64,000 bases of DNA from Verrucomicrobiota bacterium (GTDB lineage Bacteria > Verrucomicrobiota > Kiritimatiellia > UBA8416 > JABMPJ01): contig JABGQM010000002.1 of the NCBI GenBank assembly GCA_018648805.1, positions 143,409 to 207,408 on the forward strand, written 5' to 3'. Position 1 is the stretch's first letter. Each line of letters begins with the position of its first letter. A model generated the notes under the pieces. It had not been told where the DNA came from and did not search any database. It saw nothing but the letters and a program-made list of their open reading frames with translations. Shown in pieces: positions 1-10,560 of this stretch. The translations under genes were made by a program, and so were the position numbers.

Positions 1-1
1 G

Positions 2-1996
<1,995 letters not shown>

Positions 1997-2000
<4 letters not shown>

Positions 2001-3016
2001 AGAAGAAGCTCATCGCCCTGCTCCAGTTCGCCATCGGCATTGGCCTGATCGCCTTCATCTTCTACCGCATGGACAACAAGAGCGATATGCTTGAAGCCCT
2101 GCGCGCCGGGGCACAGCACTGGCCGATCATGGTCCTGGGTGTATCCTCATTCCTGGTCTGTCTGCTCCTCTGCATGCTGCGCTGGAAGCTCCTGCTCGAT
2201 GCGCGCGGCATGCACCTCCCCTTCGGCCGGATCTTTCAACTCTACTTCATCGGGCAGTTTTTCAACTCATTCCTCTTCGGCGCCACCGGCGGCGATGTCG
2301 TCAAGGCCTGGTTCGTGACCCGCGAGATGCCTGATCGTAAGACCGAGGCCGTCTCAACCGTGGTGCTCGACCGCATCATTGGGCTGGCCGCCCTGGTGAT
2401 CCTGACCGTTATCATCATGCTTTTCCAGCTCCCCTTCTTCCTGGCACACGAGGCCACGCGCTGGTCACTCGTCTTCTTCGGGGCTTTGCTCGGCGGCATG
2501 ATCGGATTCCTCGCCCTCACGTTCGGTCACAACTGGATGGAACGCTGGGCCTTCTTCAAGCGCCTTGAAGAGCGTACGGCCCTCGGCAAGATCATCACGC
2601 GTGCCTACGGCACGGTCCGCGACTGCATGCAGGACCCCATGCTCCTCGTCAAAACCCTAACCCTCTCGATCGCCAACCACGTGGTCCTGATCGGCTGTGC
2701 CTACGGCCTCGGGCGCGGCCTGGAAATCAGCCTGAACTTCTGGGGATACCTGAAGGTCTTTCCCGTGATCAATGCCGTCGCGGCCATACCGGCTACACCC
2801 GGTGGACTGGGCACCCGCGAGACGGCCGCCAAGTTTCTGCTGGGGGTTCTGGGCGTGGCAGAGAGCCGCGCCGTGTTGCTTTCGCTGCTGATCTACATCG
2901 CCGTGCTCTTCTGGAGCCTGGTCGGCGGCGGCATCTACATGCTCTACATCGCCAAGCACGGCCGTCGCACCGAAGCGCTAGAGGGCAGCCAGGGCGCGGG
3001 CAGCGAGGCCGGGTAG
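1997..3016 (+). CDS. Lysylphosphatidylglycerol synthase TM-region/UPF0104 family membrane protein
   Basis: A 339-residue polytopic inner-membrane protein with about eight hydrophobic segments, starting with a helix at residues 4-23. Near residue 265 it carries the PGGLGTRE motif diagnostic of the UPF0104/LPG-synthase membrane domain. There is no soluble C-terminal lysyltransferase domain, so it is the membrane part only, as commonly found in glycan clusters, where such proteins are thought to act in flipping or transferring lipid-linked products. It is the last gene of the coupled Gmd-Rmd operon (ATGA overlap). Its 3' end overlaps the 3' end of the convergent Mur ligase by 39 bp. Function beyond the family is not established. 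Confidence 0.8.
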
Positions 3017-4285
3017 GTCGGGATCGCGGGCGCCCATGATGAGGATCGTATCGCCCTGGCGCGCTTGAGAGGCCATCCAGGCAGGCACGTCAGCGGGTGA
3101 AAGCACGCGCGCCGTGTGGCTGCCGGCGGCCTGCATGCGTTCGACCAGCATCTCCGAACAGACCGACCGGTCGGCCGTGCCGCCGACATCATATACCGGC
3201 AATACGACCAGCTCGTCCGGCCCGGCATTCAGCTCACTGAACGCCGCCGCGAGCGGCTCCATGAGGAGCCGCAACGGACCGTACCCATGTGGGCGCCATA
3301 CCCCCAGGACACGCCCCCCCGTGCGCCGCACCGCATGCCAGGCCGCCGTGATTTTAGCCGGGTTGTGTGCGTAGTCATCGAACACCCGCACCCCACGCGC
3401 CGTCCCCACCAACTCAAGGCGGCGATGCAGCCCCGGAAACCGTTCCAGCGCCACCGCCACCTCGCTGAGCGCCATCCCCATACGCTCCATCAGCAGCACG
3501 GACAGCCAGGCATTGGTCGCATTGTGATAGCCCGGCATCGGAAGGTGGAACCGGATGCCCGCATGCGTGAATCGGCTGGCACCGTCCAACAGCTCAGGCT
3601 CAAACCCGGTCAGCAACTCGGGCGCATCCACCGCGCTCACGCCGCCTTGGCGGGCGCGTGCGGCAAAGCGCTGAAACAGGGCGCGCGCCTCGTCCACCCC
3701 GAAATGGTCGGCCGAGACATTCGTCACCACGCTCCAGTCAAACGCATACGCGTTGAGCGTGCGGTCGCTCTCATCGGCCTCGATCACCCACCACGCCGAC
3801 CGCCCCCAGCGCACGTTGCCGACCGCCCTGTCGCTACGCCATACCGGCAGGATGGCCCCGTTCACGACCGTCGGGTCCAGCCCAAGCGCCTGCATCACCC
3901 ACCCAATCATGGCGGTGACCGTGCTCTTCCCGGAGGTCCCCGTAACCGCTACAACCTGCTTGCCGGCCAGACACGCCGCCAGCACATCCGAGCGGTGGCG
4001 CACGGGCACACCATGCGCGGCGGCAGCCAGCAGGTCGGGGTTATCCGGTTCGATCGCCGTCGAGCGCACCACACAGGCGGTCGCAGGGGTAATCGCCGAT
4101 CCATCCTGCGGCGTCAGCTCCACACCCGCCGCCGCCAGAACGTTGAGAATCCCGCTCGTCTGACCGGCATCAATCGAGCGATCCGATCCGGTTACCCGCT
4201 CGCCGCGCGCCAGCAACACCTGCGCCAGCGCACTCATCCCAATGCCACCTACGCCGACGATATGACTGTGCTGCGCTTTGTGCAT
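2978..4285 (-). CDS. Mur ligase family protein, MurC-like
   Basis: A 435-residue three-domain Mur ligase. The N-terminal UDP-binding Rossmann domain begins HIVGVGGIGMSALAQ, as in MurC, which adds L-alanine to UDP-MurNAc. The central ATPase has the P-loop GTSGKST and the EADESD carbamylation/Mg region with TNVSADH. The C-terminal domain carries DDYAHNPAKI. The P-loop (GTSGKST instead of GTHGKT) and DDYAHNP (instead of DDYGHHP) differ from classic MurC, and no other cell-wall gene is nearby, so it may be a divergent MurC or a recycling enzyme of the Mpl type. The frame is open 213 bp further upstream, but that part lies in repetitive spacer and has no Mur homology, so the ATG at 4285 is used. 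Confidence 0.75.
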   Translation of the reverse strand: MHKAQHSHIVGVGGIGMSALAQVLLARGERVTGSDRSIDAGQTSGILNVLAAAGVELTPQDGSAITPATACVVRSTAIEPDNPDLLAAAAHGVPVRHRSDVLAACLAGKQVVAVTGTSGKSTVTAMIGWVMQALGLDPTVVNGAILPVWRSDRAVGNVRWGRSAWWVIEADESDRTLNAYAFDWSVVTNVSADHFGVDEARALFQRFAARARQGGVSAVDAPELLTGFEPELLDGASRFTHAGIRFHLPMPGYHNATNAWLSVLLMERMGMALSEVAVALERFPGLHRRLELVGTARGVRVFDDYAHNPAKITAAWHAVRRTGGRVLGVWRPHGYGPLRLLMEPLAAAFSELNAGPDELVVLPVYDVGGTADRSVCSEMLVERMQAAGSHTARVLSPADVPAWMASQARQGDTILIMGARDPDLPGLAARALAAL

Positions 4286-4415
4286 GGTGGGACTGTAGCA
4301 TGCGATGGCGCGTGTGGATACATTTTCGGTGCTTCCAGGATTTGCGTTAGGATTTGCGGGTGATTTCCTATTGGTCTTTATGAAGGTCCACGCTCTACAG
4401 ATCCGGTTAAGTCGG

Positions 4416-4559
4416 TCGATTAAGCGTATCCGAGTAAGTGTTGCGGTTAAGGGTGCGACGAAGAGTGCGTTTACGTGTGCGCTTCGCGCTCTTTCCACAC
4501 TTCCTCGTACACTTAAGCGTGCACTTCGTCGCCACCCTTACTCGGATACGCTTAATCGA
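4416..4559. repeat. Long inverted repeat in a 403-bp spacer (4286-4688)
   Basis: The spacer between the Mur ligase start and the NfeD gene has no convincing gene. It contains a perfect 23-bp inverted repeat (4416-4438 against 4537-4559; inner core GCGTATCCGAG). Imperfect pairing continues inwards for roughly another 30 bp, including GCGACGAAG on both sides. The inside is built of irregular short AAGxGTGCG-type units. As it lies between divergent genes, it also holds both promoters, which I could not pick out with confidence. It resembles no mobile element I recognise. Confidence 0.75.
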
Positions 4560-4688
4560 ACTGCTTACGCGATCCCTTCTCGTTACCGGTCATGTCCCTT
4601 GCTTCAGCAGACAATCCCCTGCTAATCCCTGAAGCGCCCCCATTTTCAAACCTTGAATCCCCGCCTCACAATCAGGCATACTGGCCGT

Positions 4689-6161
4689 ATGAAACGTCTG
4701 ACACTCACTGCGCTCTGCCTGTTCACCCTCTTTGCCGCCACGGGCGATGCCCCGGCCCAGACCAACGCGGCCGGCCCGGTCTACATTATCCCGATCAAAG
4801 GCATGATCGAACGTGCCTTGGTCTACGTGGTACGACGCGGGGTCAGCCAGGCCGTGCAGAACAACGCCTCGGTCATCATCCTCGATATGGACACCCCCGG
4901 CGGACGCCTGGATGCCTGTGCGGAGATCATGCAACTGCTGGCCGATCTGGATGCCACGACCTACACCTTCGTCAATCCCGACGCCATCTCGGCCGGGGCG
5001 ATCATTGCGCTCTCAACCGACCACATCTACATGGCGCCGTCCGGACGGATCGGCGATGCCATGCCGATCATGATGTCCCCCCTCCCCATGGGCGGTCCCC
5101 AGGAGGTGCCCGACGGCCTCAAGGAGAAGGCCATCTCGCCCACCGTGGCCCTCATCCGCGGCGCCGCCCAGCGCAAGGGGCACGACGCCAACCTGGCCGA
5201 GTCCATGGTGCGCCCCGAGTACGAATACGCCATTGGCGATGAAGTAATCTGCCCCGAGGGGCAACTTCTGACCCTGACCAGCCAGGATGCCGCACGGCTG
5301 GTAGGCGACGACCAGCATCCCCTGCTCTCGAGCGGAACGGTCAAGGACATCGACGCCCTGCTCGAACTGATTGGCCACGGCGGCGCCGCAACGATCGTGG
5401 TCGAGTCGAGCTCCGCCGAGAATATTGCGCGTATGATCGACGGCTTTCCGTTCTCGGGCATCCTGCTCGCGGCCGGCCTGCTCTGCCTCTATATCGAGTA
5501 TAAAACCCCCGGTTTCGGACTCCCCGGCCTGGCTGGCGCCGCTCTCCTGGCCATCTGGTTCTGGGGCCATCACGTCGCCGGCCTGGCCGGGATGGGCGAG
5601 ATGCTGCTCCTGCTCATGGGCATCGCGCTTCTCTTCGTGGAGATTTTCCTCATCCCGGGCTTCGGCATCACCGGTGCGGCCGGCCTGAGCTGTATTCTGC
5701 TTTCACTGATCCTGGCCATGGTGCAGCATTACCCCGGCCAGCCGTGGTACCAACCCTCCTCGATCCATCCAGCCCAAATCCAGGAGATGATCCTTAACAT
5801 GGGCGGCGGGCTCCTGCTCACCTTTGTGAGCGGGGTCTTGCTGGGTCGCTACCTGCCCGAGACCCGCACCTTCCAGCGGCTCATGCTGACCAAGGCTGTC
5901 AGCGCCGCGGACGGCTACCAGGCCTCGGCACCGACGGATGACTTGCTCGGGCAGACCGGTGTTGCCGACACGCCGCTGCGCCCGGCCGGCATAGGCACCT
6001 TTGGCGACCACCGCCTCAACGTGATTGCACAAGGCGAGTTTATTGACCGCGGTGACGCAATTGTCATTGCCGAGACGCACGGGAACCGTATAGTAGTGGA
6101 CCATCTACCGGGTGCCACCGGTCACGCGCAGGACAGCGACACAGGGCAGGACAAGACATGA
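4689..6161 (+). CDS. NfeD family membrane-bound serine protease (ClpP class, long form)
   Basis: A 490-residue protein of the long NfeD (NfeD1b/YqeZ) type. It has a signal peptide (about residues 1-23), then a ClpP-fold protease domain with DTPGG and the catalytic-serine segment ISAGAI; a lysine in KEKAISPTVALIRG could be the general base. Four hydrophobic segments follow (about residues 250-400), then a C-terminal OB-fold domain ending DRGDAIVIAETHGNRIVV. In family members the protease domain faces outside the cytoplasm and partners with flotillin/stomatin proteins. Here it is coupled (ATGA) to a short NfeD and then floA, the conserved arrangement. The frame is open 12 codons further upstream; the ATG at 4689 is chosen because it directly begins the signal peptide. 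Confidence 0.88.
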   Translation: MKRLTLTALCLFTLFAATGDAPAQTNAAGPVYIIPIKGMIERALVYVVRRGVSQAVQNNASVIILDMDTPGGRLDACAEIMQLLADLDATTYTFVNPDAISAGAIIALSTDHIYMAPSGRIGDAMPIMMSPLPMGGPQEVPDGLKEKAISPTVALIRGAAQRKGHDANLAESMVRPEYEYAIGDEVICPEGQLLTLTSQDAARLVGDDQHPLLSSGTVKDIDALLELIGHGGAATIVVESSSAENIARMIDGFPFSGILLAAGLLCLYIEYKTPGFGLPGLAGAALLAIWFWGHHVAGLAGMGEMLLLLMGIALLFVEIFLIPGFGITGAAGLSCILLSLILAMVQHYPGQPWYQPSSIHPAQIQEMILNMGGGLLLTFVSGVLLGRYLPETRTFQRLMLTKAVSAADGYQASAPTDDLLGQTGVADTPLRPAGIGTFGDHRLNVIAQGEFIDRGDAIVIAETHGNRIVVDHLPGATGHAQDSDTGQDKT

Positions 6162-6643
6162 ACACAGCCTCGGCGGTACAACTCTTTTTCGTGCTCCTCG
6201 GCTCGGGCCTGCTCTTGCTGGGTGCGGAGGTTTTTGTGCCGGGCGGCGTACTGGGGATATTCGGCGGGCTCCTGCTGCTGGGGGCCATGGTTGCCGGCTA
6301 CCCGGCCTTCCCTGGCAGCGGCCATTTCGTCGCAGTGGGCATCCTCTTCCTGGCGGGCGTTGCGATCGCGCTCTGGATCCGCTTCTTCCCACGCTCCCGC
6401 GTAGGAAAGGCCATGACCGTCTCGAACGATGAGTCCGATTTTAGCGCCGTCCAGGACGGCCTGCAGGAGCTTCTGGGGGCCCAGGGCGAAGCCAAGTCGG
6501 ACCTGCGTCCGGCCGGATTTGCCCTCATCAACGGCCACCGTATCGATGTCGTCACCCAGGGCGGCATGATCGATAAGGGCACCCCTGTCACCGTTGTAGA
6601 AATTGAAGCCAATCGTGTGGTTGTTAAGCGCACCGAAACCTAA
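6158..6643 (+). CDS. Short NfeD-like protein (membrane + OB-fold)
   Basis: A 161-residue protein with two or three hydrophobic segments in the first 75 residues (including GAEVFVPGGVLGIFGG, typical of the NfeD membrane part) and a C-terminal OB-fold. The OB-fold (about 95-161) ends GTPVTVVEIEANRVVVKR, closely matching the end of the upstream long NfeD. It lacks the ClpP protease domain. The start overlaps the upstream stop (ATGA) and floA begins 12 bp downstream. It probably arose by partial duplication of the long NfeD gene and may act with FloA in membrane microdomains. Confidence 0.85.
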   Translation: MNTASAVQLFFVLLGSGLLLLGAEVFVPGGVLGIFGGLLLLGAMVAGYPAFPGSGHFVAVGILFLAGVAIALWIRFFPRSRVGKAMTVSNDESDFSAVQDGLQELLGAQGEAKSDLRPAGFALINGHRIDVVTQGGMIDKGTPVTVVEIEANRVVVKRTET

Positions 6644-6655
6644 AGGAGAGTCATC

Positions 6656-7681
6656 ATGCCATTCGTTGTAATCCTACTCGCCATTGCGGCGATTCTCGTC
6701 ATCTCGCTGGTCGGGATCTTCTTCTATTTTCTCGGCGTATGGGTCCGCGCGCTCATGTCGGGCGCCCGCGTCTCGATCTGGTCGCTGGTCGGCATGAAAC
6801 TGCGCCGCATCCCGCCCTCCCTGATCGTGGATGCCCGCATTCGCCTGATCAAATCCGGGCTCGAGCTCGACACCGACTCGCTGGAAGCCCACTACATGGC
6901 CGGGGGTGACATCATCAGCGTGGTCAACGCCCTGATCGCGGCCGATAAGGCCAACATCGCACTCACCTTTCAACGTGCTGCCGCGATCGACCTGGCTGGC
7001 CGCGACGTGCTTGAGGCCGTTCGTACCAGCGTCAACCCCAAGGTGATTGACTGCCCGGATCCGGCCAAGAGCGCCAGCGGCATGCTCGACGCCGTGGCCA
7101 AGGATGGTATTCGCCTCCTGATCAAGGCGCGCGTTACCGTGCGCGCCAACATTGAGCGCCTGGTCGGTGGCGCCGGCGAGGAGACCATCGTCGCCCGCGT
7201 CGGACAAGGCATCGTCAGCGCGATCGGCTCCTCGGTGAGCTACAAGAACGTACTCGAGAACCCGGACACGATCAGCCGCCGCGTGCTCGACAGCGGACTG
7301 GATGCCCAGACCGGGTTCGAGATCGTCTCGATTGATATTGCCGACATCAGTGTGGCCGGTGTGGCGGATGTGTCCAACGTGGGCGCCCAGCTCGAAACCG
7401 AGCGCGCCGAGGCCGACAAGAAGATGCGCCAGGCCGAAGCCGAAGGTCGCCGCGTCATGGCCGTCGCCGCCGAACAGGAGATGAAAGCGCGCGTCCAGGA
7501 GATGCAGGCCCGCGTGGTCGAAGCCAAGGCCGAGGTACCCAAGGCCATGGCGCATGCCTTCCGTGAAGGCCGCCTGGGTGTGATGGATTACTACCGTATG
7601 CAGAATATCGAGTCCGACACCTCCATGCGCCGCAGCATTGCGGGCGACCAGGAAGAGAAGGACCAAGGCGAACTGAAATAG
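6656..7681 (+). CDS. floA: Flotillin-like protein FloA
   Basis: A 341-residue membrane-scaffold protein of the UPF0365/YqfA (FloA) family. An N-terminal hairpin-like membrane segment (residues 3-35) is followed by the conserved [12 protein letters not shown] region, a PHB/SPFH-like domain and a charged, Ala/Glu-rich helical region (about 235-300), which in flotillins drives oligomerisation. FloA proteins organise functional membrane microdomains. AAAGGAG lies at 6643-6649, well spaced from the ATG. The genes before it are two NfeD proteins, the classic partners of FloA. A GC-rich hairpin follows at 7702-7726. Confidence 0.95.
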   Translation: MPFVVILLAIAAILVISLVGIFFYFLGVWVRALMSGARVSIWSLVGMKLRRIPPSLIVDARIRLIKSGLELDTDSLEAHYMAGGDIISVVNALIAADKANIALTFQRAAAIDLAGRDVLEAVRTSVNPKVIDCPDPAKSASGMLDAVAKDGIRLLIKARVTVRANIERLVGGAGEETIVARVGQGIVSAIGSSVSYKNVLENPDTISRRVLDSGLDAQTGFEIVSIDIADISVAGVADVSNVGAQLETERAEADKKMRQAEAEGRRVMAVAAEQEMKARVQEMQARVVEAKAEVPKAMAHAFREGRLGVMDYYRMQNIESDTSMRRSIAGDQEEKDQGELK

Positions 7682-7701
7682 CCGCTACGGCTTAGCGCCA
7701 A

Positions 7702-7726
7702 CGGGTGCCCCGCCACGGGGCACCCG
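7702..7726 (+). terminator. GC-rich hairpin after floA
   Basis: A perfect 10-bp stem (CGGGTGCCCC against GGGGCACCCG) with a 5-nt loop sits 20 bp after the floA stop. No T-run follows and the next gene begins 24 bp later, so it is more likely a partial terminator or an mRNA processing/stability element within the operon than a full stop. Confidence 0.5.
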
Positions 7727-7749
7727 CAACCGGTAACAGGAGAGATGCC

Positions 7750-8385
7750 ATGAGTGTGGCTTCGGTTATGACGGCGGGACTTGACGACCTGATTCCGGTC
7801 GTCATTATCATCACGGTTGTGATCGCGCGCATTATCAAGGCCACCAAGCAAGGCCAGGGCTTCAAGCCGCCCGCGCCTGCCCCCCGCACCAGCGGCGAGC
7901 CGGTCGCCCCGGGCGATGAGCTACGCGAGTTTCTGAAGACGCTGGGTGCACCCCCGCCGCCACAGGCCGCGACGCCCGCACCACCCGCGCCGCCGGTTCA
8001 GGTTGAGCGACCGCTCATGCGGGCGACCACGCCCCCGCCGGTGGCCGTACGGCCATCGCACCGGGCCGCACGCCCTGCGCGGAAGTTTAAGAAGCCCAGT
8101 AAGCCTTCAGGGGTGAGGCGCGACAGGCCCCCGGCCCGCACGCAGCGGTGGTCGAAAAGGGCAGCGGTAGCGGCGTCACCCAAGCCTGCGACAACGCCGA
8201 AGCAGCCCAAGCCGGCGCCGTTCTGGAACCAGCCGCCACCCGCACCGCGCCCTATCGTCGTGGAAGCCTGCGAGCTCACACCGGCACGCCAGGAGCTCAA
8301 CAAGCATCTCGAGGACCGGCATAGCCTGCGTGGGGCCTGGCTCCTGCGCGAGGTCCTCGGTCCACCCGTGGCGCTGCAAGAGTAG
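7750..8385 (+). CDS. Proline/basic-rich single-span membrane protein, function unknown
   Basis: A 211-residue protein with one hydrophobic helix near the N-terminus (about residues 11-28, IPVVIIITVVIARII). The rest is low-complexity and rich in Pro, Ala, Lys and Arg (about 40-170), ending in a more ordered, charged segment (PARQELNKHLEDRHSLRGAWLLREVLGPP). AGGAGAG lies just before the ATG at 7750, which decides this start. The position directly after floA is where other genomes have an extra small membrane partner (YqfB-like), but I see no sequence similarity and assign no function. Confidence 0.75.
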   Translation: MSVASVMTAGLDDLIPVVIIITVVIARIIKATKQGQGFKPPAPAPRTSGEPVAPGDELREFLKTLGAPPPPQAATPAPPAPPVQVERPLMRATTPPPVAVRPSHRAARPARKFKKPSKPSGVRRDRPPARTQRWSKRAAVAASPKPATTPKQPKPAPFWNQPPPAPRPIVVEACELTPARQELNKHLEDRHSLRGAWLLREVLGPPVALQE

Positions 8386-8386
8386 T

Positions 8387-8840
8387 TAGGCCCCATCCGA
8401 AAAGGGATCTACACTCCGGGAGGTTTCAATATCCAATAGCCAACACTCAAATCCAATTTCCAGTAGCGTCCCATAAGGGGCAGGAGGCAACCACGGAGGG
8501 CACAGCACGGCATGGCCGCAACCCAAAGCGTAGAGCGTCGCAGGGAGTCGTCGTCTGCGGGGGGAGATTCTCGCGCCAAGGCGCCAAGATCGCCAAGGGG
8601 GAGGGACTCGTCGTCTGCTGGGGGAATTGACAGAATGATTCTGACTGGGTTGGGGCGGGGTTGCAGATGTAGGCGGGACGCTTATGAGGATAGGTCGCGA
8701 GGGTGAACGCCGGAGTTAACGATCAATCCTTCCGAAGGTCCCGTGTGTACCGCTCGAATTCTCACCTTGGATATGGGACATTCCTTGTTGGATATTGGGT
8801 GTTCAATTCTGCGGGAGAACGCCTCACCTAAGAGCTATTC
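8387..8840. repeat. Dispersed palindromic repeat, copy A (chimeric, with 0.3-kb insert)
   Basis: This fills most of the 467-bp convergent spacer 8386-8852. The left end (TAGGCCCCATCCGAAAAG, then the arm 8424-8462 with ATATCCAATAGCCAACACTC) matches the family subtype seen at 16.6 and 53.9 kb. The right arm (8765-8810, TTCCTTGTTGGATATTGGGT) and the end (CACCTAAGAGCTATTC) match the other subtype (49.9-56 kb). The 300 bp between the arms hold a 25-bp direct repeat with few mismatches (8541-8565 and 8601-8625, core TCGTCGTCTGC) and a CGCGCCAAGGCGCCAAG stretch. No convincing gene lies inside. Confidence 0.75.
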
Positions 8841-8852
8841 AGCACGGGGGCT

Positions 8853-9296
8853 CTACCGCACCAACCAGACCTTGACCGTCTTACGCCGCCGCCCCCACTC
8901 AAGGGCGCGTTGGTGGCTACCGAAAAAGAGATCGATGTGCTCGCCTTTGATCGCGCCCCCACGATCCTCGACCCGGCCGTAGCCGTAGCCTTCGATGTAC
9001 ATGATCGAGCCAAAGGGATAGCGTGACGTGTCGGCCGCAATCGTGCCGTGTCCGGCGCGCGCACCCGCAGCCGTAATGCCGACCTTCTTGCGTTTGCCGC
9101 GCAACGCGCCGCTCTTGAAGACCGGGCGGCCATACCAAGTACGCTTCCAGCCGCAGCACTGCCCGCACTTGCAGTAGCCGGTCGTCATCATGACCCGCCC
9201 TACCGGCTGCACCCCGCGCGGCGGCCGTATGCGCGCGCAACCGGTGAGAAGGATCAGGGACGCAAGCAACAGACTATAGACTCTCAGGTGTTTCAA
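8853..9296 (-). CDS. 3D-domain lipoprotein
   Basis: A 147-residue predicted outer-envelope lipoprotein. The signal peptide ends in the lipobox LLTGC (Cys at about residue 20). The C-terminal half is a 3D (three-aspartate) double-psi barrel, with the three Asp in DTSRYPFG, EDRGG and IDLFF, the fold shared with MltA and Rpf/YabE-type murein enzymes. A CKCGQCC cysteine cluster (about 43-49) precedes it. It may cleave or bind peptidoglycan, but no catalytic domain other than 3D is present. It is convergent with the floA operon across repeat copy A and divergent from queF. Confidence 0.85.
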   Translation of the reverse strand: MKHLRVYSLLLASLILLTGCARIRPPRGVQPVGRVMMTTGYCKCGQCCGWKRTWYGRPVFKSGALRGKRKKVGITAAGARAGHGTIAADTSRYPFGSIMYIEGYGYGRVEDRGGAIKGEHIDLFFGSHQRALEWGRRRKTVKVWLVR

Positions 9297-9358
9297 CGTT
9301 TATTCCCCCCCGCAACTTACCCCTCGACACTCAAAGCACGCCGATTATCATATCCACC

Positions 9359-9778
9359 ATGAGCACAAATGAAAAGCAGACAACGTCTCCCAACGACCTG
9401 ACCCTTCTCGGGGCCGGCCACACCGACTACCCGACCGATCCGGCCGAAGCGGTCCTGGAGACCTTTGCCAACACCCATCCCGATCGTGACTACTGGATCA
9501 CATTTGACTGCCCCGAGTTCACCTCCATCTGCCCCATTACCGGGCAGCCGGATTTCGGGCACATCACGATCCGCTACATCGCCGCCCAGCACTGCATCGA
9601 GAGTAAAGCGCTTAAACTCTATCTGTATGCCTACCGCAATCACGGCGCCTTCCATGAAGCCGTGGTCAACCAGATCCTGGATGACATTGTCAACGCCTGC
9701 GCCCCGCGCCAGGCCACCGTCACCGGCGTCTTCCGTCCGCGCGGCGGCATTGCCATCACGGTTGAGGCGAGTGCATAA
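9359..9778 (+). CDS. queF: NADPH-dependent 7-cyano-7-deazaguanine reductase
   Basis: Reduces preQ0 to preQ1 in queuosine synthesis. The 139-residue protein is the short, unimodular QueF type. It has the thioimide-forming cysteine in FTSICPITGQPDF (Cys58) with the catalytic Asp65 seven residues later, and the QueF signature ESKALKLYLYAYRNHGAFHE (98-117). No other queuosine gene is in the window and no preQ1 riboswitch is apparent in the 62-bp divergent spacer. No strong Shine-Dalgarno is seen; the ATG fits family length. Confidence 0.95.
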   Translation: MSTNEKQTTSPNDLTLLGAGHTDYPTDPAEAVLETFANTHPDRDYWITFDCPEFTSICPITGQPDFGHITIRYIAAQHCIESKALKLYLYAYRNHGAFHEAVVNQILDDIVNACAPRQATVTGVFRPRGGIAITVEASA

Positions 9779-9814
9779 AAAAAGGGCGGCGATGCTTGCG
9801 CACCTCCGCCCCTT
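9777..9814 (-). terminator. Rho-independent terminator of the beta-barrel gene
   Basis: On the minus strand a GGGGCGG...CCGCCC stem (9806-9814 with 9781-9789, one mismatch, 16-nt loop) is followed by a run of seven T that overlaps the queF stop codon. It lies 19 bp after the stop of the minus-strand gene at 9833. Confidence 0.75.
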
Positions 9815-9832
9815 AGGTAGCTTTCGAAAAGC

Positions 9833-10450
9833 TTAGAAGCTGATCGACGCCGATGCCGTCACGCCCTGGTAGGTGATGTCCACATCATCAAAGTCGTAGT
9901 GATCCTTGTAGCGGTAACCCACCGTAGCGCTGATCGGATCGAGATAGAGCGAGAGCCCGCCTTCGGCGTTGAAGTGCTCACCGGCAACCCAGTCGTCATT
10001 CAGGTCGGCAAACATCCACGATGCCGCGGCATACCAGCCCAGCGGGCTGTCGCCAAAGCTGGAACCCAAACCCACGTAGGCCATCGGACCATACTTACGG
10101 GTCTTGCTCTGGTCAGGAAACTCGTCTTCGCTGTAACGGAACCCGATACCCAGGTCGATCCAGTCGAGGCTCAAGGCCAGAACGGCTTCCGCGTCCTGGG
10201 TCGTCATATCGGAGTCATCCTCGAAATCAAGGACCGACACAACCCAGCTTCCGGACAGCCAGAGGTTTTCACTCAGATCGATCGAGGCCGTCGGGCCTAC
10301 ACCGGCACCGTCCGCCGTGATCTCGCCACCCATGGACTCGATGCTCAACTCCTGCATCCACAGCTTGGCGCCAATACTCAGACCGGCGTTAGCCGACACA
10401 ATCATGAGGACTGACAACATCAGCCCGACAACTACAGCTCTCCCTCGCAT
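9833..10450 (-). CDS. Outer-membrane beta-barrel protein
   Basis: A 205-residue protein with a signal peptide (cleavage near SANA, residue 22) followed by alternating amphipathic beta-strands with many aromatic residues. It ends ASISF, the terminal-Phe signature recognised by the BAM machinery. Size and spacing fit an eight-stranded barrel of the OmpA/OmpW-like size class; no enzymatic motif is seen. AAGGAGGT precedes the ATG with good spacing, and GATAAT about 35 bp upstream could be a -10. A terminator follows at 9777-9814, so it is probably a single-gene transcript. Confidence 0.8.
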   Translation of the reverse strand: MRGRAVVVGLMLSVLMIVSANAGLSIGAKLWMQELSIESMGGEITADGAGVGPTASIDLSENLWLSGSWVVSVLDFEDDSDMTTQDAEAVLALSLDWIDLGIGFRYSEDEFPDQSKTRKYGPMAYVGLGSSFGDSPLGWYAAASWMFADLNDDWVAGEHFNAEGGLSLYLDPISATVGYRYKDHYDFDDVDITYQGVTASASISF

Positions 10451-10560
10451 ACCTACCTCCTTGTTGGATTACACCGCGGATGTATTATCCCCGGCACAGA
10501 CTAGCTCTCGTGAGTGATACTATGTAGTCACGCCCCAGCGGGCAAGGTGAAATAACGCAA

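Noticed and set aside
3116..4363. Long plus-strand open frame (415 codons) opposite the Mur ligase
   Set aside because: It is antisense to a clear Mur ligase, is rich in Arg, His and Pro, has no ribosome-binding site and no recognisable domain; a codon-bias shadow in GC-rich DNA.
8512..8706. 64-codon frame inside repeat copy A
   Set aside because: Low-complexity Arg/Ser-rich translation of repeat DNA, without ribosome-binding site or homology.
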